DNA of 64,000 bases, taken from assembly GCA_019873645.1 (NCBI GenBank), contig JAIOAX010000013.1:1-64000 (forward strand), written 5' to 3'. The position numbers were made by a program, and so were the translations under genes. Position 1 is the stretch's first letter; the number at the start of each line of letters is the position of its first letter. Source of the DNA: Chloroflexota bacterium. GTDB taxonomy: Bacteria > Chloroflexota > Anaerolineae > B4-G1 > SLSP01. Below the pieces are notes generated by a model. That model saw nothing but the letters and a program-made list of their open reading frames with translations. It ran no database searches and was not told where the DNA came from. This document shows, piece after piece, positions 53,302 through 61,686 of the stretch.

Positions 53302-56034
53302 TCACCCTAACCGCGCGAGTTGCTCGCGGACCTGTGTGGCTTCGGCTTCCATCTCGGTCAGACGTTCGCGCTCGCGCTGGACGACTTCCGCCGGCGCTTT
53401 CTGGGCGAAGGGGCCGTTGAGACGCTGCCGCACGCCCGCGATACGGCCCTCCAGGTTCTCCAACGCCTTCTGCAACCGCGCGCGTTCTGCATCCAGGTCT
53501 ACCAGGCCGGCAAGCGGCAGGTAAACGGCCACATCCCCGGCCAGCACCGACACGGACTGCGCCATTGGCTCGCAGGCCGCCACAATCTTCAGAGCGTCCG
53601 CGTCCAGGTGTGCGAGGAATGTCAGCAGTGCCCGCCGCGCTTCGAGCACCGGCGCGCTCGCGCCCGCCGCGACGGTCGCGGCAATGCGTCGCCCGGCTTC
53701 GACGTTGTACTCCGACCGCACGTTGCGGATACCACGAATGAGGTCCATCAGCAACGCCATCTGCGCTTCAGCCTCATCATCGAGCCAGGCTGCGTTCTGC
53801 ATCGGCCACGGCGCGATGATGAGGGCTTCCCCCTGCTTCACGGCAGCAGGCAGCGCCTGCCAGAGTGCCTCGGTCACAAAAGGCATAAAGGGGTGCAACA
53901 GACGCAAGGCGCGCTCCAGGACGGTCAGCAGCACCGTGCGGGGGGTATCTTTGTCCACAGCGGCATCCTCGGCGTAGAGCCGCACTTTGCTCGCCTCGAT
54001 GTACCAGTCGCAGAATTCATCCCACAGGAAGTCACGCACCCGCCGCCCGGCCTCGCCGTACTGCTGCGTTTCCATCAACGCAAAGACATCGCCGGTGAGC
54101 CGTTCCAGACGACTGAGGATCCAGCGGTCTTCAAGGGTCAGGTTTAGACCTGTCAGGTTTTCCAAACCTGACAGGTCTGCGTCCTTCACGTTCATTAAAA
54201 TAAATCGCGCCGCCTGCCAGATTTTGTTGGCGAAGTTGCGCGCGCCTTCCAGACGCCGGGGATCAAGGTTCATGTCGTTGCCCGGCGTGGAAGAGGTGGT
54301 GAGAGTATAGCGCAGCGCATCCGTGCCGTACTCCTCAATGATGTAGAGTGGGTCGTATTTCCAGGCATCGGGCATAGATTTGCTGATCTTCTCGCCGCGT
54401 TCGTTGCGGATCAGGCCGTGCAGGTAGACGGTGGCATACGGCGCCTTGCCAAGCAGCGCCAGCGAGAGCATCGTTTCACGGGCCACCCAGAAAAAGAGGA
54501 TGTCGTAGCCGGTCTCGCGCATATCGGTGGGGAAGAAGCGCTGCATGTCGGCCGTGGCGTCGGGCCAACCCAACGTGGAGAACGGCCACAGCCCGGAGGA
54601 GAACCACGTGTCGAGTACGTCCTCGTCCTGCACGATCATGCTGCTGCCGCACTTGGGACATTTTGTTGGGTCTGCGACGGCACTCCATTGCAGGCCACAA
54701 TCCTGGCAGTACCACACCGGGATGCGGTGGCCCCACCACAGTTGGCGACTGATACACCAGTCGCGGATGTTCTCCATCCAGTGGAACCAGGTCTTCTCAA
54801 AACGGTCAGGGATGATGCGCATCGTGCCGTCGCGGACAACGCGGATGGCTTCTTCGGCGAGCGGTTTGGCGCGGACGAACCATTGCGTGCTGATGCGTGG
54901 TTCGATGATCGTGTCGCAGCGTTGACAGTGGCCGACGCTGTGATGATACGGCTCCACTTTCACAAGCAGCCCCTCTTTCTCAAAATCCGCTACAATCGCC
55001 TCTCGGCAGGCATAGCGTTCCAGACCCGCGTAAGGCCCGGCCTGTTCATTCATCAGGCCGGTCGGCGTCATCACATCCACCTGCAACAGATTGTGGCGCA
55101 TGCCGATTTCGTAGTCGGTAGGATCGTGAGCCGGCGTCACTTTCACCGCGCCGGTGCCAAATTCCGGTTCGACCACTTCATCCACTACAATGGGAATCAA
55201 ACGCCCAATCGCCGGCAAAACCGCCAGCTTGCCGACGAGGGCTTGCCAGCGTGGATCGTCGGGATGGACGGCGACGCCGCTATCGCCGAGGATCGTCTCC
55301 GGGCGGGTGGTCGCCATCATAATAAATTCCGTCGCCCCCTCGGCCCAACGTCCGCTGCCCCAGGGATGTTGCGGGCCAGGCCAGTCCGCGTTGACCACCG
55401 GATAGCGCACATACCACAGGTGACTGTCGTGCTCGGTCGGCTCCACTTCCAGGTCGGAAATCGCCGATTCACAGCGCGGGCACCAGTTGACCATGTATGG
55501 CCCGCGATAGATCAAACCGCGCTCATAGAGCGTGTGGAAGGCGGTGCGCACGGCGCGGCTCAACCCGGGATCGAGCGTGAAGCGTTCGCGTTCCCAATCG
55601 CAGGAGATGCCGAGTTGCCGATGCTGGTCGGTAATGCGCGCGTGCGTTTTCTCCTTCCACTCCCAGCACTTCTGGATGAAGGCATCACGGCCCAGGTCGT
55701 GGCGCGTCAGCCCTTCTTTCGCCAGCTCGCGCTCGACGACATTCTGCGTGGCGATGCCGGCATGGTCGGAGCCGGGCAGGAAGAGCGTCTCGAAGCCGCG
55801 CATGCGATAGTAGCGCGTCATCAGGTCTTCGATGGCCGCCGTCATTGCGTGCCCCAGGTGCAGGATGCCGGTGACGTTCGGCGGGGGCATGGTGATGCAG
55901 AAGCGTCGCCCCTCTTGCGAGGCGATCCCTTTAGCGATGAGCGTCTCCGGCTTGAAGTAGCCCTGCGACTCCCACCAGTGATACAGACGTTGCTCGTGTT
56001 CTTTCGGATTGTAGGTTTTGGATAATTCGGTCAT
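53302..56034 (-). CDS. valS: Valyl-tRNA synthetase, bacterial type
   Basis: 910 residues of class I synthetases. The HIGH-type signature is PPPNVTGILHLGHAMT and the KMSKS-type is GEKISKSMPDAW. The CP1 editing domain contains TTRPETILGDSGVAVHP, and a C-terminal coiled-coil arm is present (LDAERARLQKALENLEGRI). It charges tRNA-Val and edits threonine. It begins with ATG overlapping the vapC stop (ATGA). A 33-bp stretch (54146-54178) is a perfect hairpin in frame within residues about 619-629. It differs in type from the second ValRS at 58.8 kb. Confidence 0.95.
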   Translation of the reverse strand: MTELSKTYNPKEHEQRLYHWWESQGYFKPETLIAKGIASQEGRRFCITMPPPNVTGILHLGHAMTAAIEDLMTRYYRMRGFETLFLPGSDHAGIATQNVVERELAKEGLTRHDLGRDAFIQKCWEWKEKTHARITDQHRQLGISCDWERERFTLDPGLSRAVRTAFHTLYERGLIYRGPYMVNWCPRCESAISDLEVEPTEHDSHLWYVRYPVVNADWPGPQHPWGSGRWAEGATEFIMMATTRPETILGDSGVAVHPDDPRWQALVGKLAVLPAIGRLIPIVVDEVVEPEFGTGAVKVTPAHDPTDYEIGMRHNLLQVDVMTPTGLMNEQAGPYAGLERYACREAIVADFEKEGLLVKVEPYHHSVGHCQRCDTIIEPRISTQWFVRAKPLAEEAIRVVRDGTMRIIPDRFEKTWFHWMENIRDWCISRQLWWGHRIPVWYCQDCGLQWSAVADPTKCPKCGSSMIVQDEDVLDTWFSSGLWPFSTLGWPDATADMQRFFPTDMRETGYDILFFWVARETMLSLALLGKAPYATVYLHGLIRNERGEKISKSMPDAWKYDPLYIIEEYGTDALRYTLTTSSTPGNDMNLDPRRLEGARNFANKIWQAARFILMNVKDADLSGLENLTGLNLTLEDRWILSRLERLTGDVFALMETQQYGEAGRRVRDFLWDEFCDWYIEASKVRLYAEDAAVDKDTPRTVLLTVLERALRLLHPFMPFVTEALWQALPAAVKQGEALIIAPWPMQNAAWLDDEAEAQMALLMDLIRGIRNVRSEYNVEAGRRIAATVAAGASAPVLEARRALLTFLAHLDADALKIVAACEPMAQSVSVLAGDVAVYLPLAGLVDLDAERARLQKALENLEGRIAGVRQRLNGPFAQKAPAEVVQRERERLTEMEAEATQVREQLARLG
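54146..54178. repeat. Perfect hairpin inside valS coding sequence
   Basis: Arms 54146-54160 and 54164-54178 are exact 15-bp inverted repeats around TCC. It is 33 bp long, so exactly 11 codons, and lies in the linker between the catalytic core and the anticodon domain. Confidence 0.85.
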
Positions 56035-56477
56035 GAGTTCCCCTCTAAAATATTAAGCGCTTCAAGCGGATCCTGGGCTGTCAACACTGCGGACACCCGC
56101 GCCGCCTGTTCTTGATCCAAGGTCACCAAAGTAGAGCCAAAACGCAGCGCAACGGCGACATACACCGCATCGCTGCCACGCAGACGATAATCCGCCGCCA
56201 CATCTGCCGATTGCTGCGCCAGGACGTCGTCCAATGACACCACGAGCAGATTGGGCAAGCGGCCAATAGCGCTAACTAATTTCCGCGCCAGGGTGGCGTT
56301 TCGGCTTCCCCGGCTAATGGCCGCTGCGACTTCCGGCAACACCAGCGTCGGTACGATAATCGGAAAAGCCTGCGCCTTTATGTATTCCAGAAAACGGCAA
56401 CTGTTAGCATGTCCCGGTTCGTAGGAGTTGAAGGCATTGAGAAAGACACTGGCATCAATTGTATACGTCACAGCCAT
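56031..56477 (-). CDS. vapC: PIN-domain toxin, VapC-like
   Basis: 148 residues. TIDASVFLNAFN gives the first metal aspartate, PTLVLPEVAAAISRG a Glu, and LRGSDAVYVAVALRFG and LVTLDQEQ the later acidic residues, the usual PIN quartet. ATG 56477 is chosen because it makes a normal length and follows the antitoxin by eight bases; the longer frame is antitoxin overlap. It should be an RNase that is neutralised by the antitoxin upstream. Its stop overlaps the valS start (ATGA). Confidence 0.85.
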   Translation of the reverse strand: MAVTYTIDASVFLNAFNSYEPGHANSCRFLEYIKAQAFPIIVPTLVLPEVAAAISRGSRNATLARKLVSAIGRLPNLLVVSLDDVLAQQSADVAADYRLRGSDAVYVAVALRFGSTLVTLDQEQAARVSAVLTAQDPLEALNILEGNS

Positions 56478-56485
56478 GGTCACAC

Positions 56486-56755
56486 CTAACGCCGCATTTC
56501 CGATAACAATTCCACACCGGTTTTGGGCGATTGCCACGCGCGACCGATCTCTTCGCCCAACTCAATCAACTCCTCCCACACACTATCGCCCCCCTTGACA
56601 TCCAGTTCTCCTTCGAATTTTGGCTCTTCCAAAGGCATAAGTAGCGCCACCGGATGCCCTCGATGTGTGATCACATAATGCGCGCGTGCCTCCCGCACCG
56701 TTCGCACAATCTCCGAAGCTTTGGCTTTCAGGTCACGCACTCCAATCTCGGTCAT
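56486..56755 (-). CDS. Phd/YefM-family antitoxin
   Basis: 89 residues. MTEIGVRDLKAKASEIVRTV and HYVITHRGHPVALLMPLEE are the DNA-binding N-terminal half of Phd/YefM antitoxins. The acidic C-terminal tail should wrap the toxin. The operator and promoter just upstream allow autoregulation. It is the first gene of the phd-vapC-valS set. Confidence 0.88.
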   Translation of the reverse strand: MTEIGVRDLKAKASEIVRTVREARAHYVITHRGHPVALLMPLEEPKFEGELDVKGGDSVWEELIELGEEIGRAWQSPKTGVELLSEMRR

Positions 56756-56766
56756 AGTCCCTCCAC

Positions 56767-56792
56767 AATGTAGTTACTTATGTGACTACATT
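56767..56792 (-). promoter_or_regulatory. Near-palindromic operator of the antitoxin
   Basis: 26 bp with 22 of 26 positions symmetrical; arms AATGTAGT and ACTACATT. It directly follows the -10 and lies 12 bp before the antitoxin ATG, the normal place for Phd-type autorepression. Confidence 0.6.
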
Positions 56793-56818
56793 ATACACTA
56801 CAAAACGCGGCAAAGCAA
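56790..56818 (-). promoter_or_regulatory. Promoter of the phd-vapC-valS operon
   Basis: On the minus strand TTGCTT (56818-56813), 17-bp spacer, TATAAT (56795-56790). The -10 overlaps the operator end. Confidence 0.65.
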
Positions 56819-57754
56819 TCAGAACCCCCGCCAGCGTTCCAGAACTTCCTTCAGCCCTTCTTCCAGGCTCACCTGCGGCGTCCAGCCCATCTGCATCAAC
56901 TTCGTCGCATCTACATCGTAGCTGATCTCGGTGAGGATGTCCTGATCGGTGTAGCGCGTCGTCGCCTCGGGGATGATGCGCTGCACGGCTACGGCGATGG
57001 CGTTGAGCGACAGGTGTTCGGCTGCCGCGTTGACCGTTTCGCCGACAAACGTCGTATCGGCCATACAAAGACGCAGGACGCTTGAAACGTCGCGGATGTG
57101 GATGAACGGACGCACTTGATTGCCGCTGCCGTAGATGACCATCGGACGACGCACGCCCGCCAGATAGGCGAAGCGATTGATGGTCGCGTCAAAACGCATG
57201 GCCGGCGCGCTGCCGAAGACGGTACCCAGGCGCACAATCGTTGCCCGGATGCCGCGCACTTCCGCCTGGCGAATTTCGTCTTCGGCCTTGCGCTTGGAGA
57301 TCGCATACGGCCCGATGGGACGGCAGGGATCGGTTTCCTTGAACGGCCCACCGGGTCCGTAGACGCTCGCAGAACTGGCGTAGATCATGCGCGATACACC
57401 TGCCCGCACCATACAATCTACAACCGCTGCTGTCCCCCAGTGGTTAATCTGCTCCGTCCACTCCGGGTGATCGAAGCTCAACGGCGTAGTGACGATAGCA
57501 GCAAGGTGAACCACCATAGCGACATCCTGCATGGCGCGCTGCAAATTGAGGCGGTCGAGAATGTCGCCCTCGATGAATTCGTAGCGTCGTGCCGCCGGTA
57601 AATCCATCAGCGCGCTGAAGTTTTTGTGGCGCAGGCTGTCGTAGATGCGCACCGTGAAACCGTCAAAGCGCGCATCCAGGACGAGGTCACGGATCAATTG
57701 CGAGCCGATGTACCCCGCCCCGCCGGTGATCAGAATGACATTTTTATCGTCCAT
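56819..57754 (-). CDS. NAD-dependent nucleotide-sugar epimerase/dehydratase (extended SDR)
   Basis: 311 residues. ILITGGAGYIGSQLIRDL is the cofactor loop, VHLAAIVTTP, YASSASVYG and YAISKRKAED (YxxxK) are the catalytic elements, and RPFIHIRDVSSVL the usual substrate-side loop. GSAPAMRFDATINRFAYLAG is typical of UDP-glucose 4-epimerase-like members that lack full specificity. AAGGAGG precedes ATG 57754; the open frame extending to 57952 overlaps cysH and is rejected. The exact nucleotide sugar is unknown. Confidence 0.85.
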   Translation of the reverse strand: MDDKNVILITGGAGYIGSQLIRDLVLDARFDGFTVRIYDSLRHKNFSALMDLPAARRYEFIEGDILDRLNLQRAMQDVAMVVHLAAIVTTPLSFDHPEWTEQINHWGTAAVVDCMVRAGVSRMIYASSASVYGPGGPFKETDPCRPIGPYAISKRKAEDEIRQAEVRGIRATIVRLGTVFGSAPAMRFDATINRFAYLAGVRRPMVIYGSGNQVRPFIHIRDVSSVLRLCMADTTFVGETVNAAAEHLSLNAIAVAVQRIIPEATTRYTDQDILTEISYDVDATKLMQMGWTPQVSLEEGLKEVLERWRGF

Positions 57755-57777
57755 GCTTCTTGCCCTCCTTGAGAAAT

Positions 57778-57848
57778 AAACCGCTAATCTCGCTAAGCTA
57801 CGCGAATCTCTGACCAATGAGCGAAGATTCGCGTCATTCGCGGTTCCA
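57778..57848. repeat. Long-word array (GCGAATCTC / AGATTCGCG)
   Basis: GCTAATCTCGCTAAGCTACGCGAATCTCTG repeated in part as GAAGATTCGCGTCATTCGCGG. The two halves are partly complementary. It lies between the epimerase and cysH. Confidence 0.55.
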
Positions 57849-57851
57849 ATT

Positions 57852-58577
57852 TTATCGTTGATGTGGTTTTCCACCTGGAGGCTCCGCTTGCCAATCCAGG
57901 TGTAGACCACATTCCTTTTTGTCAGAATCCGCCCACCGTCCGGCGCGCTCATCTTCGCCGAGGAACACCGGGCGCGTGCATGGCGCGCAGCCGATACTTA
58001 CGTAACCCCGCTGATACAGCGGATGAACGGGCAAATCGTGCGCCTGGCGGTAGGCCTGCACATCGGCTTTGGTCCAGTGCAACAGCGGATGAATTTGCAA
58101 CGGCCCTTTGGCCGGTTGGTGCAGTACCCGCATCGCCTGACGATTGGCGGTCTGATCCCGGCGCACGCCTGACACCAGGGCCTTCATCCGCGCCGTGATC
58201 CACTGCATCGGCGTGACTTTGTTAATGTAGCAACACAAATCCGGGTCGCGACGGTAGAGCGCCTCCCCGTACTGCGCCAGCAACTCGCTTTGCGTCATCG
58301 TCGGACGCACGGTGAGGATGTTCAAGTTGAAACGCGCCTGCAGCATATCCCGAAAGGCCAACGTCTCCGGGAAGTGAAAGCCCGTGTCTATAAAGATGAC
58401 CGGCATGTCCGGGCACACCTGCGAGATGATGTGCAGCAGCGGCACGCTCTGCGTTTGAAAGGACGAACTCGCCGCCACATCCGGCGCAAATGTCTCCCAC
58501 GCCCAGCGCAGAATCTCCTCGGTGGAGGCCTGCTCGAAACGTTCATTCAAATCATTCAGAACTGCAATTTCCAACAT
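57852..58577 (-). CDS. cysH: Adenylyl-sulfate / PAPS reductase
   Basis: 241 residues of the CysH family. SSSFQTQSVPLLHII is the P-loop-like segment. DLCCYINKV, IGCAPCTRPV and KKECGLH give the CC...CxxC...C cluster of the APS reductase type with a [4Fe-4S] centre; the E-C-G-L-H tail carries the redox cysteine. It reduces APS (or PAPS) to sulfite with thioredoxin. No cysDNC genes are nearby. Confidence 0.9.
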   Translation of the reverse strand: MLEIAVLNDLNERFEQASTEEILRWAWETFAPDVAASSSFQTQSVPLLHIISQVCPDMPVIFIDTGFHFPETLAFRDMLQARFNLNILTVRPTMTQSELLAQYGEALYRRDPDLCCYINKVTPMQWITARMKALVSGVRRDQTANRQAMRVLHQPAKGPLQIHPLLHWTKADVQAYRQAHDLPVHPLYQRGYVSIGCAPCTRPVFLGEDERAGRWADSDKKECGLHLDWQAEPPGGKPHQR

Positions 58578-58585
58578 TATTGAGT

Positions 58586-58735
58586 CCGGTAGTCGTTAGT
58601 CAGGTAATCCTGCAGCGGCGCGGTCAGAGATCGGCCACTTGTGCTCAGGCCGGTCTCCAGACCGCGCCTGCACAGCGTCTTTCTGCGGTGGCGCGGTCAG
58701 AGACCGGACACCGCGCTCGGCCAGAGAGCCGGTCA
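58586..58735. repeat. Short-word array and dispersed hairpin element, copy 3 (reversed)
   Basis: TAGTCGTTAGTC words at 58588-58610, then the GGTCTCCAGACCGCGCC palindrome and GGCGCGGTCAGAGACCGG in the orientation opposite to copies 1, 2 and 4. It fills the 177-bp gap between cysH and the second valS. Confidence 0.7.
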
Positions 58736-58754
58736 CAACCCTGGAAAACGGCAA

Positions 58755-61253
58755 CTAGCCCAAGGCCACCTGGATTTCGCCATCCAGAAGCATTATACCC
58801 GTGCCCTCAAGCCCGTCCGCAACTTCAATGCGCTGCGCACGGGTGACGCTGACAAGGTCTTGTGCTGCTGCACGGCATTGTTCCGCCCGAACTACATCGC
58901 GTGTCGCCAGGTATAGCGGCGGAAGTTCCGCTCCAAGCGATAGGCCACGCTCGCTCTTGTAACGTCGTGCCGCCGTGGCGATCTCCACCAGCGTCTCGCC
59001 GAAGGCTTCAGCATCCGCATCCTCGAAACGTGCATCTGGCTGGGGCCATTGCGAGACGTGAATGGACACGGCATCATCGCGCTCCGCGAAAAGGGCCTGG
59101 TAAATGGCCTCCGTCACATGCGGCAGGAACGGGGCAGATAGTTTGAGCATTGCCAGCAGGACATGATCAACCGTGAAGGCTGCCCCTGCGTCCTCGTTGT
59201 ACAGGCGGAGCTTCGCCATCTCCAGGTAATTATCCGCCAAATCGCGCCAGAAGAAAGTCTCAATCTCGCTTTTGGCAGCGGCGTAGTCGTAATCGCGGAA
59301 CAGGTCGGTGACACGGCGGATCAGGCGTTGGGTGCGGGCGAGAATCCAGCGGTCGGCGGGGGATAGTCGGGGCGAGGCAGCGCCACCAGCATCCGCACTT
59401 GACGATATGCTTGAGGGCGGCATGGTTTTGGCAGCAGAAGATTCCGCGCGCGCTGCCCCGCCTGTACGAAACCGTTCAGCAAAACGGGCAACGTTCCACA
59501 GTTTGGTGATCAATTTGGCGCCGATCTGGATTTTTTCTTCGCTGATGATCGAATCCTTGCCAAAGCCGGTGCTCGATGTCCAATAGCGCACGGCGTCCGC
59601 AGAATACTGTTCGAGCATCTCCATCGGCGGCATCGGCCCGCCGCCGCGGCTTTTGCTGATTTTGCCGGTTCCTTCGGGGGCCAGCCCCCACCCCGAAATG
59701 CCCGCATCCGTCCACGGCGTCGCGCCAAAATGATGATACGACTTCACGATGGTGTAGAACGCCCAGGTGCGAATGATCTCGTGGGCCTGCGGGCGCAACG
59801 AGAAGGGATAGACTTTAGCGTAGAGCAGGGGATTCGTCAGCCACTGCCCTGCAATCTGCGGGGAGAGCGACGAGGTCGCCCAGGTGTCCATCACATCCGT
59901 TTCCGGCGTGAAGGACATGCTGCCGCAAGCGCAGGGGTGCGACGGCGCGTGCGTGGTCGGGTCCACAGGCAGCTCGTCCTCATCAGCAAGGATCACCGCA
60001 CCGCACACATCGCAATACCAGACCGGGAAGGTCACGCCGTAGTACCGCTGGCGGGAAATGCACCAGTCCCAGTTGAGGTTTTCGACCCACTCGCGGAAAC
60101 GGGTTTCCATGTGATCGGGATGCCAGCGGACCTGCGCGCCGGAGGCCAGCAGCTCGTCTTTGAAATCGAGCACGCGGACGAACCATTGCGGCGTGACGAT
60201 GTATTCCACCGGCGTGTCGCACCGTTCGTGGACGCGCACGGATTGCGCCAGAGGGCTTTGCCCCAAGAGCAAGCCACGTTCCGCCAGCGCCGCCACGATC
60301 TGCCGTCTGGCCTCGCGTGAGGACAGACCAGCAAACGCACCCGCCAGGTCGGTCATCCGCCCGGCGCGGTCCAGCGCGACGCGCAACGGCAAGTTATGTT
60401 TGTACCACCAGGCCACGTCCGCCGTATCGCCGAAGGTACAACACATCACCGCGCCCGTGCCTTTCTCCGGGTCCGCGCCGGGATCGGTGAGGATTGGTAC
60501 CCATTGGTCGAAGTACGGCACGCGCACCTGTTTGCCAACGAGGCCTGTGTAACGTGCGTCATCCGGGTGGACGAAGATCGCCACACACGCAGGCAGCAGT
60601 TCCGGGCGGGTGGTGGCGATTTCCAGCACGCCGCCATCTTCCACCGCGAACGCCAGCGTGTAGAACGTACTCGCCCGGTCGAGGTCGTTCAGTTCGGCCT
60701 GGGCGATGGCAGTCTGGCACTCCGGGCACCAAATCGCGGGGGCTTCCTTGCGGTACGCCAGGCCCTTGCGGTACAGGTCGAGGAACGAAAGCTGCGAGAT
60801 ACGCCGGGATTCCGCGTCAATCGTGCGATAGGTGTAGCGCCAATCAATCGAAAGACCAAGGCGTTGCCAGAGGGCCTGGTAATCCCGCTCCGCCTGCGCG
60901 CTCACCGCCAGACAACGCTCGATAAACGCCTCGCGCCCCACCTCCACGGCGCGGATGCCCTCCCACTTTTCGACCAGGCGTTCGGTGGGCAGGCCGTTGT
61001 CGTCGTAGCCCATCGGATAGAAGACGTTGTAGCCGTTCATCCGCCAGAAGCGCGCCATAAAGTCAGCGTGGCTGTACGAGTAGACGTGGCCCAGGTGCAG
61101 ATGACCGGAAACCGTCGGCGGCGGCGTGTCAATCGAGTAAACCGGGCGCGTGGCGTCGTCCACATCGAAGTGATACACGCCCTGCGCCTGCCAGAACGCC
61201 TGCCAGCGCGGCTCCTCAGTCTTCGGATCGTAACGTTTCGGTAAAGTAGTCAT
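58755..61253 (-). CDS. valS: Valyl-tRNA synthetase, archaeal-type, T-box regulated
   Basis: 832 residues. DTPPPTVSGHLHLGHVYSYSHADF and NVFYPMGYDDNGLPTERLVEK are the archaeal/alpha-proteobacterial ValRS pattern; the KMSKS-like motif is GTGKISKSRGGG. TTRPELLPACVAIFVHPDD belongs to the editing domain. An Ala/Ser-rich 25-residue insertion (AESSAAKTMPPSSISSSADAG) lies before DRWIL. The start is ATG 61253, because GAGGAGG lies eight bases before it and the longer GTG start contains that site. The T-box leader confirms valine specificity through a GUC specifier. Confidence 0.93.
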   Translation of the reverse strand: MTTLPKRYDPKTEEPRWQAFWQAQGVYHFDVDDATRPVYSIDTPPPTVSGHLHLGHVYSYSHADFMARFWRMNGYNVFYPMGYDDNGLPTERLVEKWEGIRAVEVGREAFIERCLAVSAQAERDYQALWQRLGLSIDWRYTYRTIDAESRRISQLSFLDLYRKGLAYRKEAPAIWCPECQTAIAQAELNDLDRASTFYTLAFAVEDGGVLEIATTRPELLPACVAIFVHPDDARYTGLVGKQVRVPYFDQWVPILTDPGADPEKGTGAVMCCTFGDTADVAWWYKHNLPLRVALDRAGRMTDLAGAFAGLSSREARRQIVAALAERGLLLGQSPLAQSVRVHERCDTPVEYIVTPQWFVRVLDFKDELLASGAQVRWHPDHMETRFREWVENLNWDWCISRQRYYGVTFPVWYCDVCGAVILADEDELPVDPTTHAPSHPCACGSMSFTPETDVMDTWATSSLSPQIAGQWLTNPLLYAKVYPFSLRPQAHEIIRTWAFYTIVKSYHHFGATPWTDAGISGWGLAPEGTGKISKSRGGGPMPPMEMLEQYSADAVRYWTSSTGFGKDSIISEEKIQIGAKLITKLWNVARFAERFRTGGAARAESSAAKTMPPSSISSSADAGGAASPRLSPADRWILARTQRLIRRVTDLFRDYDYAAAKSEIETFFWRDLADNYLEMAKLRLYNEDAGAAFTVDHVLLAMLKLSAPFLPHVTEAIYQALFAERDDAVSIHVSQWPQPDARFEDADAEAFGETLVEIATAARRYKSERGLSLGAELPPLYLATRDVVRAEQCRAAAQDLVSVTRAQRIEVADGLEGTGIMLLDGEIQVALG

Positions 61254-61276
61254 GTCAGTCCTCCTCACAAAAATGT

Positions 61277-61346
61277 CAACGGATTCAACGGATGAAACGG
61301 ATTGAAAAGAAAAAAATCTGTTGAAATCTGTTCAATCCGTTGACAC
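61277..61346. repeat. Inverted short-word array (AACGGATT / AATCCGTT)
   Basis: GTCAACGGATTCAACGGATG on one side and AATCTGTTCAATCCGTTGAC on the other form a long hairpin between the T-box terminator and the valS start. Confidence 0.8.
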
Positions 61347-61650
61347 GAAAAAGGCCCACTCCGTCCAGGGACGAAGTGGGCCTCCGCGGTACCACCCTGA
61401 TTTACCGGCACATGCCGATACACTCTGCCATCCACGGCCTGAGCGATGGATGCTCGCTGTAACGGGCGATCCCGTAGCGACCTACTGAGGGCTATTCCCC
61501 AATTCAGCCGCTCGACTCCCGGGCGACCTTCGGCGATCTGTCACTGCAAGGGCTTTCAGCCGGTGGCCCTATTCTCTGTTCCCAGTGACGGAGAGAGCAC
61601 CGCTCCCTCAATCGCCTACTCCTCCCGTTCACCGTCTTTCACGGATTAGG
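61347..61650 (-). promoter_or_regulatory. T-box riboswitch leader for valS (GUC specifier)
   Basis: The T-box sequence AGGGTGGTACCGCGG is at 61398-61384. Stem I begins with GGAGTAGGCGAT and pairs with ATCGCC; after it CGAAGGTCGCCCGGGAG aligns with the specifier region of known T-boxes, and the specifier is GTC (61527-61525), a valine codon. The terminator stem (61382-61353) is GGCCCACTTCGTCC with its complement, followed by TTTTT. Uncharged tRNA-Val should stabilise the antiterminator and switch on valS. Confidence 0.88.
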
Positions 61651-61658
61651 TTGATTTG

Positions 61659-61686
61659 ATTATATGAGAGTCGAGTGAATTGTCAA
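61659..61686 (-). promoter_or_regulatory. Consensus promoter of the T-box valS
   Basis: On the minus strand TTGACA (61686-61681), 16-bp spacer, TATAAT (61664-61659). The -35 overlaps the stop codon of the homoserine dehydrogenase gene. Confidence 0.85.

Noticed and set aside
54418-56025. 535-residue plus-strand open frame opposite valS
   Set aside because: It is a complementary-frame shadow of the well-supported valS gene, with no recognisable domains.
57755-57952. Longer start of the epimerase
   Set aside because: It overlaps cysH and repeats; AAGGAGG precedes ATG 57754, which is followed at once by the cofactor loop.
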